Assembly: GCA_025350505.1 (NCBI GenBank)
Contig: JANXXS010000377.1
Coordinates: 1-35,220 of the forward strand
DNA length: 35,220 nt
Direction: 5' to 3'
Source of the DNA: Burkholderiales bacterium
Lineage (GTDB): Bacteria; Pseudomonadota; Gammaproteobacteria; Burkholderiales; Burkholderiaceae_C
Program-made: the position numbers and the translations under genes
The notes under the pieces: model-generated
What the model saw: only the letters and a program-made list of their open reading frames with translations
Databases searched by the model: none
What the model was told of the DNA's origin: nothing
In this document: one piece after another, positions 25,635 to 33,304 of the stretch
Numbering within the stretch: position 1 is the stretch's first letter
Layout of the letters: the number at the start of each line of letters is the position of its first letter

Positions 25635-26675
25635 ATGAAACGCCGCTCCCTCCTTCAGGGCGCCGCCGCGGCGGCGCTCGGAACGCCGGCCTTGTCGGGC
25701 CTGGCCCAACAGTCGGTCACGCTCAAGTTCCACACCTTCATGGCGCCGCAGTCGAACGTGTGGCTGTCGATGCACAAGCCGTGGATGGAAAAGGTCGAGA
25801 AGGATGCGGGAGGCCGCATCAAGTTCGAGGCCTACCCGGCGATGCAGCTCGGCGGCACGCCGGTGCAGCTCTACGACCAGGCACGCGACGGCGTGGTCGA
25901 CGTGGTGTGGACGCTGCCCGGCAACACAGCGGGCCGCTTTCCGCATGTCGAGGTCTTCGAGCTTCCGTTCATCATGAACAACGCCGAGGCCACCTCGAAG
26001 GCGTATTGGGAGTACATCCAGACCCAGGCGCCCGACGAGTTCAAGGAGACCCAGGTCCTCGCCCTGCACGTGCACGGCCCCGGCATGTTCCATTCGGCGA
26101 CCCGGCTGGTGAAGTCGCCGGCCGACCTGAAGGGCATGAAGGTGCGCGGCCCGACCCGCCAGGTGACCAAGCTGCTCGCTGCGCTCGGTGCCACGCCGGT
26201 CGGCATGCCCCTGCCGCAGATTCCCGATGCGCTGTCCAAGGGCACCATCGACGCCTGTGCCATTCCGTGGGAAGTCGTGCCTTCGGTCAAGGTGCACGAG
26301 CTCACCAAGTTCCACACCGAGTTCCCGGCGAACGTGCCGGCGCTCTACACGACGACCTTCGTGATGGCGATGAACAAGCCGAAGTACGAGAGCCTCTCGC
26401 CCGACCTGAAGAAGGTGATCGATGCGAACTCCGGCCTGGCCACCTCGGCCTGGCTCGGCAGGACGCAGCAGGGCAACGACCCGATCGGCCGCAAGGCCGC
26501 GGTCGACCATGGCAACCAGATCCACACGCTCAGCAGCGCCGAGGCGCAGGAGTTCATCAAGGTGTCGGGTGCGATCGACGACGAGTGGGTCGCCGACATG
26601 ACCAAGCGCGGCTCCGACGGCAAGAAGCTGCTGCAGGCCGCCCGCGACCTGATCGCGAAGCACGGCAAGGCCTGA
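25635..26675 (+). CDS. dctP: TRAP transporter substrate-binding protein (DctP type), Tat-like leader
   Basis: A 346-residue periplasmic receptor. The leader MKRRSLLQGAAAAALG contains a twin-arginine-like RRSLLQ sequence, suggesting Tat export of a folded protein. The mature part is a DctP-type domain: LKFHTFMAPQSN, GRIKFEAYPAMQLGG, KGMKVRGPTRQVTKLLAALG (the usual arginine that binds the carboxylate lies in this KVRG segment) and VVPSVKVHEL. Length is normal. A GGAG eight bases before the ATG fixes the start; a longer frame from a TTG at 25608 is unlikely. Only five bases separate its stop from the convergent gspB stop. Given the adjacent Rieske and GS-like genes, the ligand is probably an aromatic or amino-substituted acid. 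Confidence 0.92.
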   Translation: MKRRSLLQGAAAAALGTPALSGLAQQSVTLKFHTFMAPQSNVWLSMHKPWMEKVEKDAGGRIKFEAYPAMQLGGTPVQLYDQARDGVVDVVWTLPGNTAGRFPHVEVFELPFIMNNAEATSKAYWEYIQTQAPDEFKETQVLALHVHGPGMFHSATRLVKSPADLKGMKVRGPTRQVTKLLAALGATPVGMPLPQIPDALSKGTIDACAIPWEVVPSVKVHELTKFHTEFPANVPALYTTTFVMAMNKPKYESLSPDLKKVIDANSGLATSAWLGRTQQGNDPIGRKAAVDHGNQIHTLSSAEAQEFIKVSGAIDDEWVADMTKRGSDGKKLLQAARDLIAKHGKA

Positions 26676-26680
26676 GCAGG

Positions 26681-27349
26681 TCAGGAGCCCAGCTCGAAGC
26701 GGTAACCCTTGTAGGCCAGAACCGCGCTTTTCTGCTTGATCTGCTTCAGCACCAGGCCCGGGGCGACGGTGTCGCCTTCGTGGAAGACCTGCCCGTTCAG
26801 GAACGCCATGCGGCTGGCCTTGTCGGCGCTGAAACTGCCGCCGGCGTAAGTGATCCTGGGCAGCTCGCGGCGGATCGACTCGGGCAGCTCGGCCTGCGCG
26901 TAGATGCGGTCGCTCGCCGGGACCGCCGGCGCCGCGTCGGGGTCGGCCTTCCGAACGGCCGGCTTGACCGGCGCGCGCCGGACGATCGCTTCCTTGACGG
27001 CGACCTTCGAGGCGGGCGCTGCGGACGCCACGACGATTGACTGCGACGCGGCGGGCAGCGGCGGCATCGCTACCGGCAGCGGCAGCGGCAGCGGCGGCGG
27101 CGGCGGCGTGACCGGCACCGCGACGACGACCGTCTTCGGCGGCGCATCGCCGCCGCCGAAGACATTCCAGGCCAGCGCACCGGCCAGGGCGACGACGAGA
27201 ACGACGATGGTGCCGATGAGCAGGCGCGGCCGGCGCGGCGCTTCGTCGTCGCCGGGCAGCACGCCGAACTGCTGCGTGTGCAGGCCCGGCACTTCGCCGC
27301 GTTCGCGTTCGGCGTCGGCGCGGCGCAGAGCATCGAGGATGTACGACAT
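26681..27349 (-). CDS. gspB: GspB, type II secretion assembly factor
   Basis: A 222-residue inner-membrane protein. The N-terminus MSYILDALRRADAERERG is a GspB family signature, followed by a membrane helix (LLIGTIVVLVVALAGALAWNV). A Pro/Leu/Val-rich linker comes next, encoded by GGCAGC and GGC repeats around 27074-27109. The C-terminal periplasmic T2SSB-type domain runs SIRRELPRITYAGGSFSADK to GDTVAPGLVLKQIKQK. GspB works with the GspA ATPase to let the secretin insert through peptidoglycan. AGAGGA precedes the ATG by a few bases. The gene follows gspA after 21 bases, so both are one operon. No other gsp gene is in the window, so the main secretion locus must be elsewhere. Confidence 0.93.
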   Translation of the reverse strand: MSYILDALRRADAERERGEVPGLHTQQFGVLPGDDEAPRRPRLLIGTIVVLVVALAGALAWNVFGGGDAPPKTVVVAVPVTPPPPPLPLPLPVAMPPLPAASQSIVVASAAPASKVAVKEAIVRRAPVKPAVRKADPDAAPAVPASDRIYAQAELPESIRRELPRITYAGGSFSADKASRMAFLNGQVFHEGDTVAPGLVLKQIKQKSAVLAYKGYRFELGS

Positions 27350-27370
27350 GCTTCCTCTTGCCCGCGGCGG

Positions 27371-29275
27371 TCAGTGCGCGGCGGTGTCGAGCCGGGGCTC
27401 GTCGACACCAGTGGCGCGGTTGAGTTGCATGAAGGTCGTCGGTCCCGCCTTGCCGACGGCGTTCAGGCCGTGCGCGGTCTGGAAGCGCGCGACCTTGTTG
27501 CGCAGGGCAGCATCCATGGGCTGCTTCGGCGCCGGCGCCGGCTCGCCGGCGAGCGTCGCGAGCTGCGCTGCCAGCCGGTCGACAAGCGGGCCCGAGGCGC
27601 CCTCGGCGACCGCTGTCGTGTAGCCCGGGGGCATGCGCCACATCGTGCCGAACTCGCCCTGCCAGAGCTTTGTCAGCGCCGCGAGTGAGACCTTCTGCGC
27701 GCGGCCCTCGACGCGCAGCGTCGCGGTGTCGGCGCCGAGGCCGACCAGCACGACCGTCGTCGTCCGGCCGGCGTCGTCGTGCAGGCTCATGAAGCCGGGA
27801 CGGTCGAGGCTTCGCACCATCGCCAGCGTGCTCGCGAACTTGAAGCAGCGTACCTGCTGCTTCGCCGCCGCGGTGCACGGATCGGCTTCGCCGGGGGGCA
27901 GGCTCCACATCGGCGCGAGCTCGCGCCAGGCCGACTTCTCGTCGCCGCCGAGTGTTTTCCAGTGCGCCTTCAACTCGGCCGCGCCGAAGACGGGCGACGA
28001 CGCGGCGGCGGCCGGCGATGGCGCCGAAGCGATCACCGCAGGGGCCGCCGAGGCGGTGGCCGCGCTCGCCGCCGACGCGGCGCGCAAAGCGGCCGAGGCC
28101 GCGCTCGTCGCCGTCGCCGATGCGGACGTCGCCGATGCCGATGCCAACACCGATGCCGATGCCGACACCGACGCCGATGCCGGGGCCGGGGCCGACGCCG
28201 TCGTCCCCCAACCCGAAGCGGCGCCGCTCGCCGACGGCAGCGCGCTCGCTGCCGAAGCCGGCCCGGCCGCAGCCGAGGCCGCACTCGCGCGCGCCGTCGG
28301 CGCCGAAGCGGCGACCGCGGGCGGCGTCGCGAACTTGCGATAGGCACCGTAGACCGCGAACACGAGCAAGGCGGTGAGAGCGATGCCGGTGGCGATGAAG
28401 AGGCCGAGGCCGGCACTCGAGCCGAGGCGCGAGCGATCCGGGCCCGACGGCTCGGATTTGCCGAACACCTCGTGCGCCGATTTCTCGATCACCTCGGTAT
28501 TGATCTGGTGCACGCCATGCGCGTAGGCACCGAGCATGGCGCGGTCGCAAAGCAGGTTGATGCGCCGCGGCACGCCGCGCGCGATCTCGTGGATGCGCTG
28601 CAGCGCCTTGCGGTCGAAGGGAATCGTCCGCGTCATGCCGGCGACCGAAAGGCGATGGCGGATGTAGTGCTCGGTCTCCTTCGACGACAGCGCCTTCAGG
28701 TGAAAGCGGGCGATGACGCGCTGCGCAAGTTGCTCGAGCTCGGGCTGCTCGAGCATGGTGCGCAGCTCGGGCTGGCCGATCAGCACGATCTGCAGCAGCT
28801 TGCGCTCGTTGGTCTCGAGGTTGGTGAGCAGGCGCAACTGCTCGAGCACGTCGACGGAAAGCATTTGCGCTTCGTCGATGATGAGCACGTTGTTCTGGCC
28901 GACGGCGTGCGTCTTGAGCAGGAACTCGTTGAGCGCATCGACGTAGGTCTTGACCGTCGCCGGCTGGCCGCGCGGCACCTCGACCGGGATCCTGAACTCG
29001 TCGCAGATCGACTTGACCAGCTCGGTGACGGTGAGCTTCGGGTTGAAGATGTAGGCGACGTTGCAGCGCTTCGGGATCTGCTCGAGAAAGCAGCGGCAGA
29101 CGGTGGTCTTGCCGGCGCCGATCTCGCCCGAGAGCAGGACGAAGCCGCCGCCGCCGCCGACGCCGTACAGCAGATGCGCCAGCGCCTCGCGGTGGCGCTT
29201 GCTCATGTAGAGATAGCGCGGGTCGGGGGCGAGGGAGAACGGCTCCTGCTTCAGGCCGAAGAACCGCATGTACAT
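27371..29275 (-). CDS. gspA: GspA/ExeA-type ATPase with peptidoglycan-binding domain
   Basis: A 634-residue protein. The cytoplasmic AAA+ domain begins MRFFGLKQEPFSLAPDP, with Walker A GEIGAGKTT at 50-58, Walker B VLIIDEAQ at 130-137 and an arginine-rich sensor region (GVPRRINLLCDRAM). A membrane helix near 288-312 (LGLFIATGIALTALLVFAVYG) is followed by a long Ala/Ser linker of about 120 residues. A peptidase- or SH3-like periplasmic region and a C-terminal peptidoglycan-binding domain (LRNKVARFQTAHGLNAVGKAGPTTF) complete it. It uses ATP with GspB to locally open the wall for secretin assembly. Two Met codons, at 29275 and 29269, are possible starts. The Ala/Ser linker comes from short codon repeats and is unusually long for ExeA. 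Confidence 0.92.
   Translation of the reverse strand: MYMRFFGLKQEPFSLAPDPRYLYMSKRHREALAHLLYGVGGGGGFVLLSGEIGAGKTTVCRCFLEQIPKRCNVAYIFNPKLTVTELVKSICDEFRIPVEVPRGQPATVKTYVDALNEFLLKTHAVGQNNVLIIDEAQMLSVDVLEQLRLLTNLETNERKLLQIVLIGQPELRTMLEQPELEQLAQRVIARFHLKALSSKETEHYIRHRLSVAGMTRTIPFDRKALQRIHEIARGVPRRINLLCDRAMLGAYAHGVHQINTEVIEKSAHEVFGKSEPSGPDRSRLGSSAGLGLFIATGIALTALLVFAVYGAYRKFATPPAVAASAPTARASAASAAAGPASAASALPSASGAASGWGTTASAPAPASASVSASASVLASASATSASATATSAASAALRAASAASAATASAAPAVIASAPSPAAAASSPVFGAAELKAHWKTLGGDEKSAWRELAPMWSLPPGEADPCTAAAKQQVRCFKFASTLAMVRSLDRPGFMSLHDDAGRTTTVVLVGLGADTATLRVEGRAQKVSLAALTKLWQGEFGTMWRMPPGYTTAVAEGASGPLVDRLAAQLATLAGEPAPAPKQPMDAALRNKVARFQTAHGLNAVGKAGPTTFMQLNRATGVDEPRLDTAAH
28118..28200 (-). 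repeat. Short tandem codon repeats within gspA linker
   Basis: On the plus strand, repeated GATGCC and GACGCC units (28131-28200) encode alternating Ser and Ala on the minus strand. The repeat is in-frame in units of six bases, so length changes keep the frame. It marks a slippage-prone part of the linker. Confidence 0.7.
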
Positions 29276-29371
29276 GGGTGCGGAGAATACTTGAGGGAGG
29301 CCGGGGCTCCTTTCCGGCGCCTGGACCCGCCCGAGCTATCCTGAACAGGACCGGAAACGCTCGGAGCCGCC

Positions 29372-30355
29372 TTGAAGGATTTGCATCGCCGTCGCTTGCT
29401 GCAACTCGCCGCGCTCGGCCTTGCCTCGCCCGCGGCCCTGCCCGCGCGCGCGCAGGCGGCTTGGCCGAGCCGGCCGATCCGCTTCGTCGTGCCCTTCGCG
29501 CCGGGCGGCAGCTCGGAGATCGTCGCCCGCTCAACGGCGGTCGAGTTGAGCAAGCTGCTCGGCACCAGCGTCTATGTCGAGAACAAGCCCGGCGGCGCCG
29601 GCAACGTGGCGATGGCCGACGTCGCTTCCGCTACCGACCAGCACACGCTGGTGCTCGGCCACATCGGCACGCTTGCCGTCAACCCGTTCATCTTCGACAA
29701 GCTCCCCTACGACCCGATCAAGGACTTCAAGCCGATCTCGCTGCTCGCCAAGGTGCCGAGCCTTTATGTCGTCCATCCCGACCTGCCGGCGAAGGACCTG
29801 AAAGAGTTCGTCGCACTGGCCAAGGCGAAACCCGGTCAGCTCAACTACGGCTCGGCCGGCAACGGCAGCGCCGGCCACCTCGCTTTCGAATACCTGAAGA
29901 TCGCGACCGGCATCTTCGTGCTGCACGTGCCGTATCGCGGCACCGGGCCGCAGCTCACCGACCTGCTGGCCGGCCGCCTGCAGGCCGCTGCGGTCGGCGC
30001 GCCGGCGATCCTGCAGTTCATCAAGGCCGGCAAGCTCCGCTGCATCGCCACCGGCACGGCGCAGCGCATCGCCCAGTTGCCCGACGTGCCGACCGTGGCC
30101 GAGCAGGGCTGGCCCGGCTTCGAGATGACGCAGTGGTACGGCCTGCTCGCGCCCGCCAACCTGGCGCAGCCCGCGACCGATCGCCTTGCCGCTGCCGCGG
30201 CAAAGGCGATGCGTGAGCCGGCGGCGCTGGAGCGATTGAATTCCGACGCGGCGATCGCCGTCGGCGGCACGCCGGCCGAGTTCGCCGCCTTCATCGCCAG
30301 GGAGCGCGAACGCTGGCAGCCGGTGATCGTGCGCGCCAAGGTCAAGCCCGACTGA
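29372..30355 (+). CDS. Bug-family tripartite tricarboxylate receptor, TTG start
   Basis: A 327-residue periplasmic binding protein of the Bug (TctC) family, widely expanded in Burkholderiales. The leader HRRRLLQLAALGLASPAALP has a twin-arginine-like RRRLLQ motif followed by the WPSRPIRFVVPFAPGG family start. Other hallmarks are ENKPGGAGNVAMADVA, GTLAVNPFIFDKLPYDP, GSAGNGSAGHLAFEYLK and VPYRGTGPQLTDLLAGR. The start is a TTG with GGAG five bases ahead; no in-frame ATG keeps the leader. No TctA or TctB membrane genes are adjacent, so this is an orphan receptor, as is usual. Its ligand is probably a carboxylated compound, but is unknown. It is divergent from gspA across 96 bases. Confidence 0.92.
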   Translation: MKDLHRRRLLQLAALGLASPAALPARAQAAWPSRPIRFVVPFAPGGSSEIVARSTAVELSKLLGTSVYVENKPGGAGNVAMADVASATDQHTLVLGHIGTLAVNPFIFDKLPYDPIKDFKPISLLAKVPSLYVVHPDLPAKDLKEFVALAKAKPGQLNYGSAGNGSAGHLAFEYLKIATGIFVLHVPYRGTGPQLTDLLAGRLQAAAVGAPAILQFIKAGKLRCIATGTAQRIAQLPDVPTVAEQGWPGFEMTQWYGLLAPANLAQPATDRLAAAAAKAMREPAALERLNSDAAIAVGGTPAEFAAFIARERERWQPVIVRAKVKPD

Positions 30356-30360
30356 GGCTT

Positions 30361-30424
30361 GTCATCCTGAACGCAGTGAAGGATCTCTGCGCCGGTCGAG
30401 ATCCTTCGCTTCACTCAGAATGAC
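30361..30424. repeat. Dispersed palindromic repeat at the end of two convergent genes
   Basis: The left arm (30361-30387) begins GTCATCCTGAACGCAG and ends GAAGGATCTC. The right arm (30398-30424) begins GAGATCCTTCGCTTCACT and ends GAATGAC. The arms are 27 bases each, matching at 22 positions, with a 10-base spacer. Sequences of the form GTCATCCTGAGCGAAGCGAAGGATCTC are a widespread intergenic palindrome in high-GC bacterial genomes. The last four codons and stop of the convergent Rieske gene (30415-31596) fall in the right arm. It could serve as a terminator of both genes or as a REP/REPIN-type element. Confidence 0.8.
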
Positions 30425-31596
30425 GGGACGCTGCTCAAGGCGCGGGCGACGTCGGCGTGGAACCAGCCGAGCCCCTGCTCGGCACGCCCGGCGGTGAGCC
30501 AGCGGTTGGCGCCGCTCGCAAAGCCACGCTGGATGCCGATCGCGCAGGCGATGTCTTCCTTCTGGAACACGCCTTCCTCGATCAGGCGAAAGGTCTTTTC
30601 CCAGTGCGGCGACCAGTCGGGGGTGGACTTGTCGGCCGGGATCAGCATGCGGTGCGTCCAGCGCAGCGCGCCGGCCTCGACCGGGTAGAGCGTGACCAGG
30701 CTCAGGTAGTCGGGATGAAAGATGGTGATCGTGTTCGGGAAGATGACCTGGCTCGGCGTCGTCAGCTCGCACAGGCCTGGCATGTCGCCGGGCGCTTCGG
30801 CCTCGCTTTTCGCCCACGCCTCGCCGGCGCGGCGCGCCACCAGCGACTGGTTGTGTGGGCCGAAGCGCACGCCCGCCGTCAGGCCGTCGGCGAAGAACGG
30901 GTAGATCGTGTCCTTGTGCAGCACGCGGATGTGATATGCCTCGAGAAAGGCATCGGTGATCAGCTTCCAGTTCGCCGGATACTCGGCACGCACGGTGCGG
31001 AAATGGACCAGCTTGTCGACCGCATAGAACGGCATCTCGGCGTCGAGCCCTTCGAGCCAGGCCGCGACGTCGATGCCGGCACCCGGCGTCGGCACGACCC
31101 AGAGCAGGCCATGCCGTTCCTCGGCGGGCAGGGCGACGAGGCTCGTGTCGGCGGCGCCGCAGTCGTCGAAGGCTTCGGCGTGCAGCCGATGGCGCAGGCT
31201 CCCGTCGAGCCGATAGGTCCAGCCGTGATACGGGCAGACGACACTGGCGCGCGGCTGCGCCTGGCCCGTGTTCTCGATCAGACGCATGCCGCGGTGCCGG
31301 CAGACGTTGAGGAAGGCGCGGAACCGCCCTTCGGCGTCGCGCGTCAAGAGCATCGGCACGCCGTAGTCGTCGTGGGCGATGACCTGGCCGGGCGCGAGCT
31401 CGCTCGAATGGCCGCAGATCAGCGGCAGCGGCCGGAACAGTCGCTCGATCTCGGCATCGCGTATGCGCTGGCTGGTGTAGTTCTCGACCGGGATGTGCGC
31501 TTCGGGTGCGCTCGTGTCCTGCCACTCGAGGCGGCCGGCGCGCACCTGCGCGCGGATGCTTTCGAGTTGCGAGGCGGTGTGGAGCGGCAGCGTCAC
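30415..31596 (-). CDS. Second Rieske non-heme iron oxygenase alpha subunit
   Basis: About 393 residues from a GTG at 31596. Rieske ligands are Cys99 and His101 (NVCRHRGM) and Cys121 and His124 (CPYHGWTYRL). The catalytic iron site is in NWKLITDAFLEAYHIRVLHKDTI, with Asp215, His222 and His227. This layout matches ring-hydroxylating and carnitine/choline-type monooxygenase alpha subunits. No beta subunit, ferredoxin or reductase gene is in the window, so electron partners must come from elsewhere. The next ATG is inside the Rieske domain and would delete the first Cys; the GTG has no clear Shine-Dalgarno, so the start is tentative. The final residues VPSF and stop come from the palindromic repeat. 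It is divergent from the SDR gene across 97 bases, suggesting joint regulation. Confidence 0.85.
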   Translation of the reverse strand: MTLPLHTASQLESIRAQVRAGRLEWQDTSAPEAHIPVENYTSQRIRDAEIERLFRPLPLICGHSSELAPGQVIAHDDYGVPMLLTRDAEGRFRAFLNVCRHRGMRLIENTGQAQPRASVVCPYHGWTYRLDGSLRHRLHAEAFDDCGAADTSLVALPAEERHGLLWVVPTPGAGIDVAAWLEGLDAEMPFYAVDKLVHFRTVRAEYPANWKLITDAFLEAYHIRVLHKDTIYPFFADGLTAGVRFGPHNQSLVARRAGEAWAKSEAEAPGDMPGLCELTTPSQVIFPNTITIFHPDYLSLVTLYPVEAGALRWTHRMLIPADKSTPDWSPHWEKTFRLIEEGVFQKEDIACAIGIQRGFASGANRWLTAGRAEQGLGWFHADVARALSSVPSF

Positions 31597-31693
31597 GGGC
31601 GGGCCAAGGCGGGTCGGTGCGCTATTTTCCGCCCGCGCCGAAGCGGGCGCCAGCGGGGCGATCCACAATCGGCAAACGACCTCGGGAGCAGGC

Positions 31694-32452
31694 ATGAACG
31701 CACGACGTTTCGAAGGCAAGGTGGCGCTCGTCACCGGCGGCAACAGCGGCATCGGTCTCGCGGTCGCGAAGGCGTTCGTGGCCGAGGGCGCGAAGGTCGT
31801 CGTCTCCGGGCGCAACGAGGCCAATCTGGCGGCCGCGGTCGAGGAGCTCGGCGCTTCGGCGACCGGCGTCGCCGCCGACACCGGCCGCCTCGACGGCATC
31901 GAGCGCGTCGCCGCCGCGGTGCGCGAGTTCGGCGGTGGCCGGCTCGACGTCCTCTTCTGCAATGCCGGCATCGGCGGCTTCGGGCCGATCGCGACGATCA
32001 GCGAGCAGAAGTGGGACGAGCTCATGAACGTCAACGTCAAGGGCGTCTACTTCACGGTGCAAAAGGTCCTGCCCTTGATGACGCGCGGCGGCGCCATCGT
32101 CCTCAATGCCTCGGTCGCCGCCGGCAAGGGCGACCCTGGCGGCGCCATGTACGCGGCGAGCAAGGCGGCGGTGCGCTCGCTCGGCCGTAGCCTCGGCGCC
32201 GAGCTGGTGGGCGCGGGCATCCGCGTCAACGTCGTCAGCCCCGGGCCGATCGAGACGCCGATCTTCGCCAACGCCGGCATGAACGAGCAGCAGGTCGCCG
32301 ACCTCAAGGTCGCCTGGTCCGACCGCAACCCGATGAAGCGCTTCGGCACGCCCGGAGAGGTCGCCGCGACGGTGCTCTTCCTCGCCTCGGACGCAGCCTC
32401 CTACATCACCGGCGTCGACCTGCTGGTCGACGGCGGGCGCGGCAGCTTCTAG
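31694..32452 (+). CDS. SDR-family oxidoreductase
   Basis: A 252-residue classical short-chain dehydrogenase/reductase. The cofactor motif TGGNSGIG is at residues 14-21, the NAG motif is at 90-92 (CNAGIGG), and the catalytic Ser140 is followed by Tyr153 and Lys157 (YAASK). The C-terminal SYITGVDLLVDGG sheet is typical. Residue Arg40 after the second strand (VVSGRN) favours NADP. GGGAG six bases before the ATG supports the start. Length and all key residues are intact, so it should be active. Substrate unknown; divergence from the Rieske gene suggests it may oxidise a diol or alcohol formed by that oxygenase. Confidence 0.92.
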   Translation: MNARRFEGKVALVTGGNSGIGLAVAKAFVAEGAKVVVSGRNEANLAAAVEELGASATGVAADTGRLDGIERVAAAVREFGGGRLDVLFCNAGIGGFGPIATISEQKWDELMNVNVKGVYFTVQKVLPLMTRGGAIVLNASVAAGKGDPGGAMYAASKAAVRSLGRSLGAELVGAGIRVNVVSPGPIETPIFANAGMNEQQVADLKVAWSDRNPMKRFGTPGEVAATVLFLASDAASYITGVDLLVDGGRGSF

Positions 32453-32458
32453 CCCGGT

Positions 32459-32471
32459 GCGCTCGAAGCGC
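32459..32471. terminator. Short hairpin between SDR and DUF4198 genes
   Basis: GCGCT (32459-32463) and AGCGC (32467-32471) pair around a three-base loop in the 18-base gap between the two convergent stops. The stem is only five pairs with no T tract, so termination is weakly supported. Confidence 0.25.
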
Positions 32472-33304
32472 TAGCGATCCAGCTCGAAGACGAGCGAGGA
32501 CCAGAGGCTTTGCCAGCGCACGCCGCTGCCGGCCGGCGCGTCGATCATGTGCACCGTGTTGACGAGCCACACGCCGGGCTTGCCGGGCGTCATGGTGGCG
32601 CGGCCGGCGGCGTCGGTGCGGACCCGCGACTCGGTGACGACGCTGCCCTGCGCAAAAGTCTTGACGAGCGTGCCGGCGAGCGGCTTGCCGCGATAGAGCA
32701 CGCGCACCGTGAACGGCGCGCCGGAGGCGAGCTGGCGCGGGTCGGTCTCGGCGACGATCTCGAGCGTGAGCCCGAGCGGGCGGCGCCAGAGTTGCGCGTC
32801 GCGCGACGAAAGTGCAGCAAGTCGTGCCGGGCCGGCGCCGTCGGCGGTGGCGACGACCATCGCCTTGGCATTGCGCGAGAACATTTCCTCGCCGGGCAGC
32901 GCCGACTCGCCGTGTGCCGCCCGCCAGTCGACGACGGCGTCCAGCCCTTCGTCGCGTAGGTAGCTCTCGAACAGCGCCGGCTCGAGGCTGACACGCGACG
33001 CGGTCGATCGATAGATCGCGAGGCCGAGGCCGGTGGTTCGAAGCGTCACCGTTCCGGCCGGGTCGCCGCCCGGGTCGCCGCCGATCGGCCGCTCGCCCTT
33101 GGTGTCGACGAACGCGAAGCGGACGATGCGGCGCGGATCGCGCGGGAAGTTCTCGCCCGGCCAGCCGGTGCCGACGCGATGCACGATGCCGACCTCGTCG
33201 CCCGGCGCGGCGGCGAAGCGGTCGGGCAGCAGCCAGTACTCGTGGGCGCTAGCGGCGGCCGGGAAGAGGAGCAGGGCGGCGAGGGACAGGAGTCGTTTCG
33301 TCAT
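32471..33304 (-). CDS. DUF4198-family periplasmic protein
   Basis: A 277-residue secreted protein. The signal peptide MTKRLLSLAALLLFPAAASA is followed by HEYWLLPDRF, the conserved opening of DUF4198 proteins, whose mature N-terminal His is often thought to bind a metal. The rest is beta-rich with an Ig-like C-terminal part (SGAPFTVRVLYRGKPLAGTL, GRATMTPGKPGVWLVN). Some relatives are linked to nickel or cobalt transport, but no transporter gene is adjacent. The start overlaps the xdhC end by 56 bases, and the need for the signal peptide forces this start. Possible role: metal handling in the envelope, inferred from the family and not shown by context. Confidence 0.85.
   Translation of the reverse strand: MTKRLLSLAALLLFPAAASAHEYWLLPDRFAAAPGDEVGIVHRVGTGWPGENFPRDPRRIVRFAFVDTKGERPIGGDPGGDPAGTVTLRTTGLGLAIYRSTASRVSLEPALFESYLRDEGLDAVVDWRAAHGESALPGEEMFSRNAKAMVVATADGAGPARLAALSSRDAQLWRRPLGLTLEIVAETDPRQLASGAPFTVRVLYRGKPLAGTLVKTFAQGSVVTESRVRTDAAGRATMTPGKPGVWLVNTVHMIDAPAGSGVRWQSLWSSLVFELDR

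Noticed and set aside
28131-28200. Tandem short repeats that might suggest a CRISPR array.
   Set aside because: Units of six bases without spacers, in frame inside gspA, encoding a Ser/Ala linker.
25557-29534. A 1325-residue minus-strand frame spanning dctP, gspB and gspA.
   Set aside because: Only parts coincide with real genes, which use other frames; the joined translation has no domain logic.
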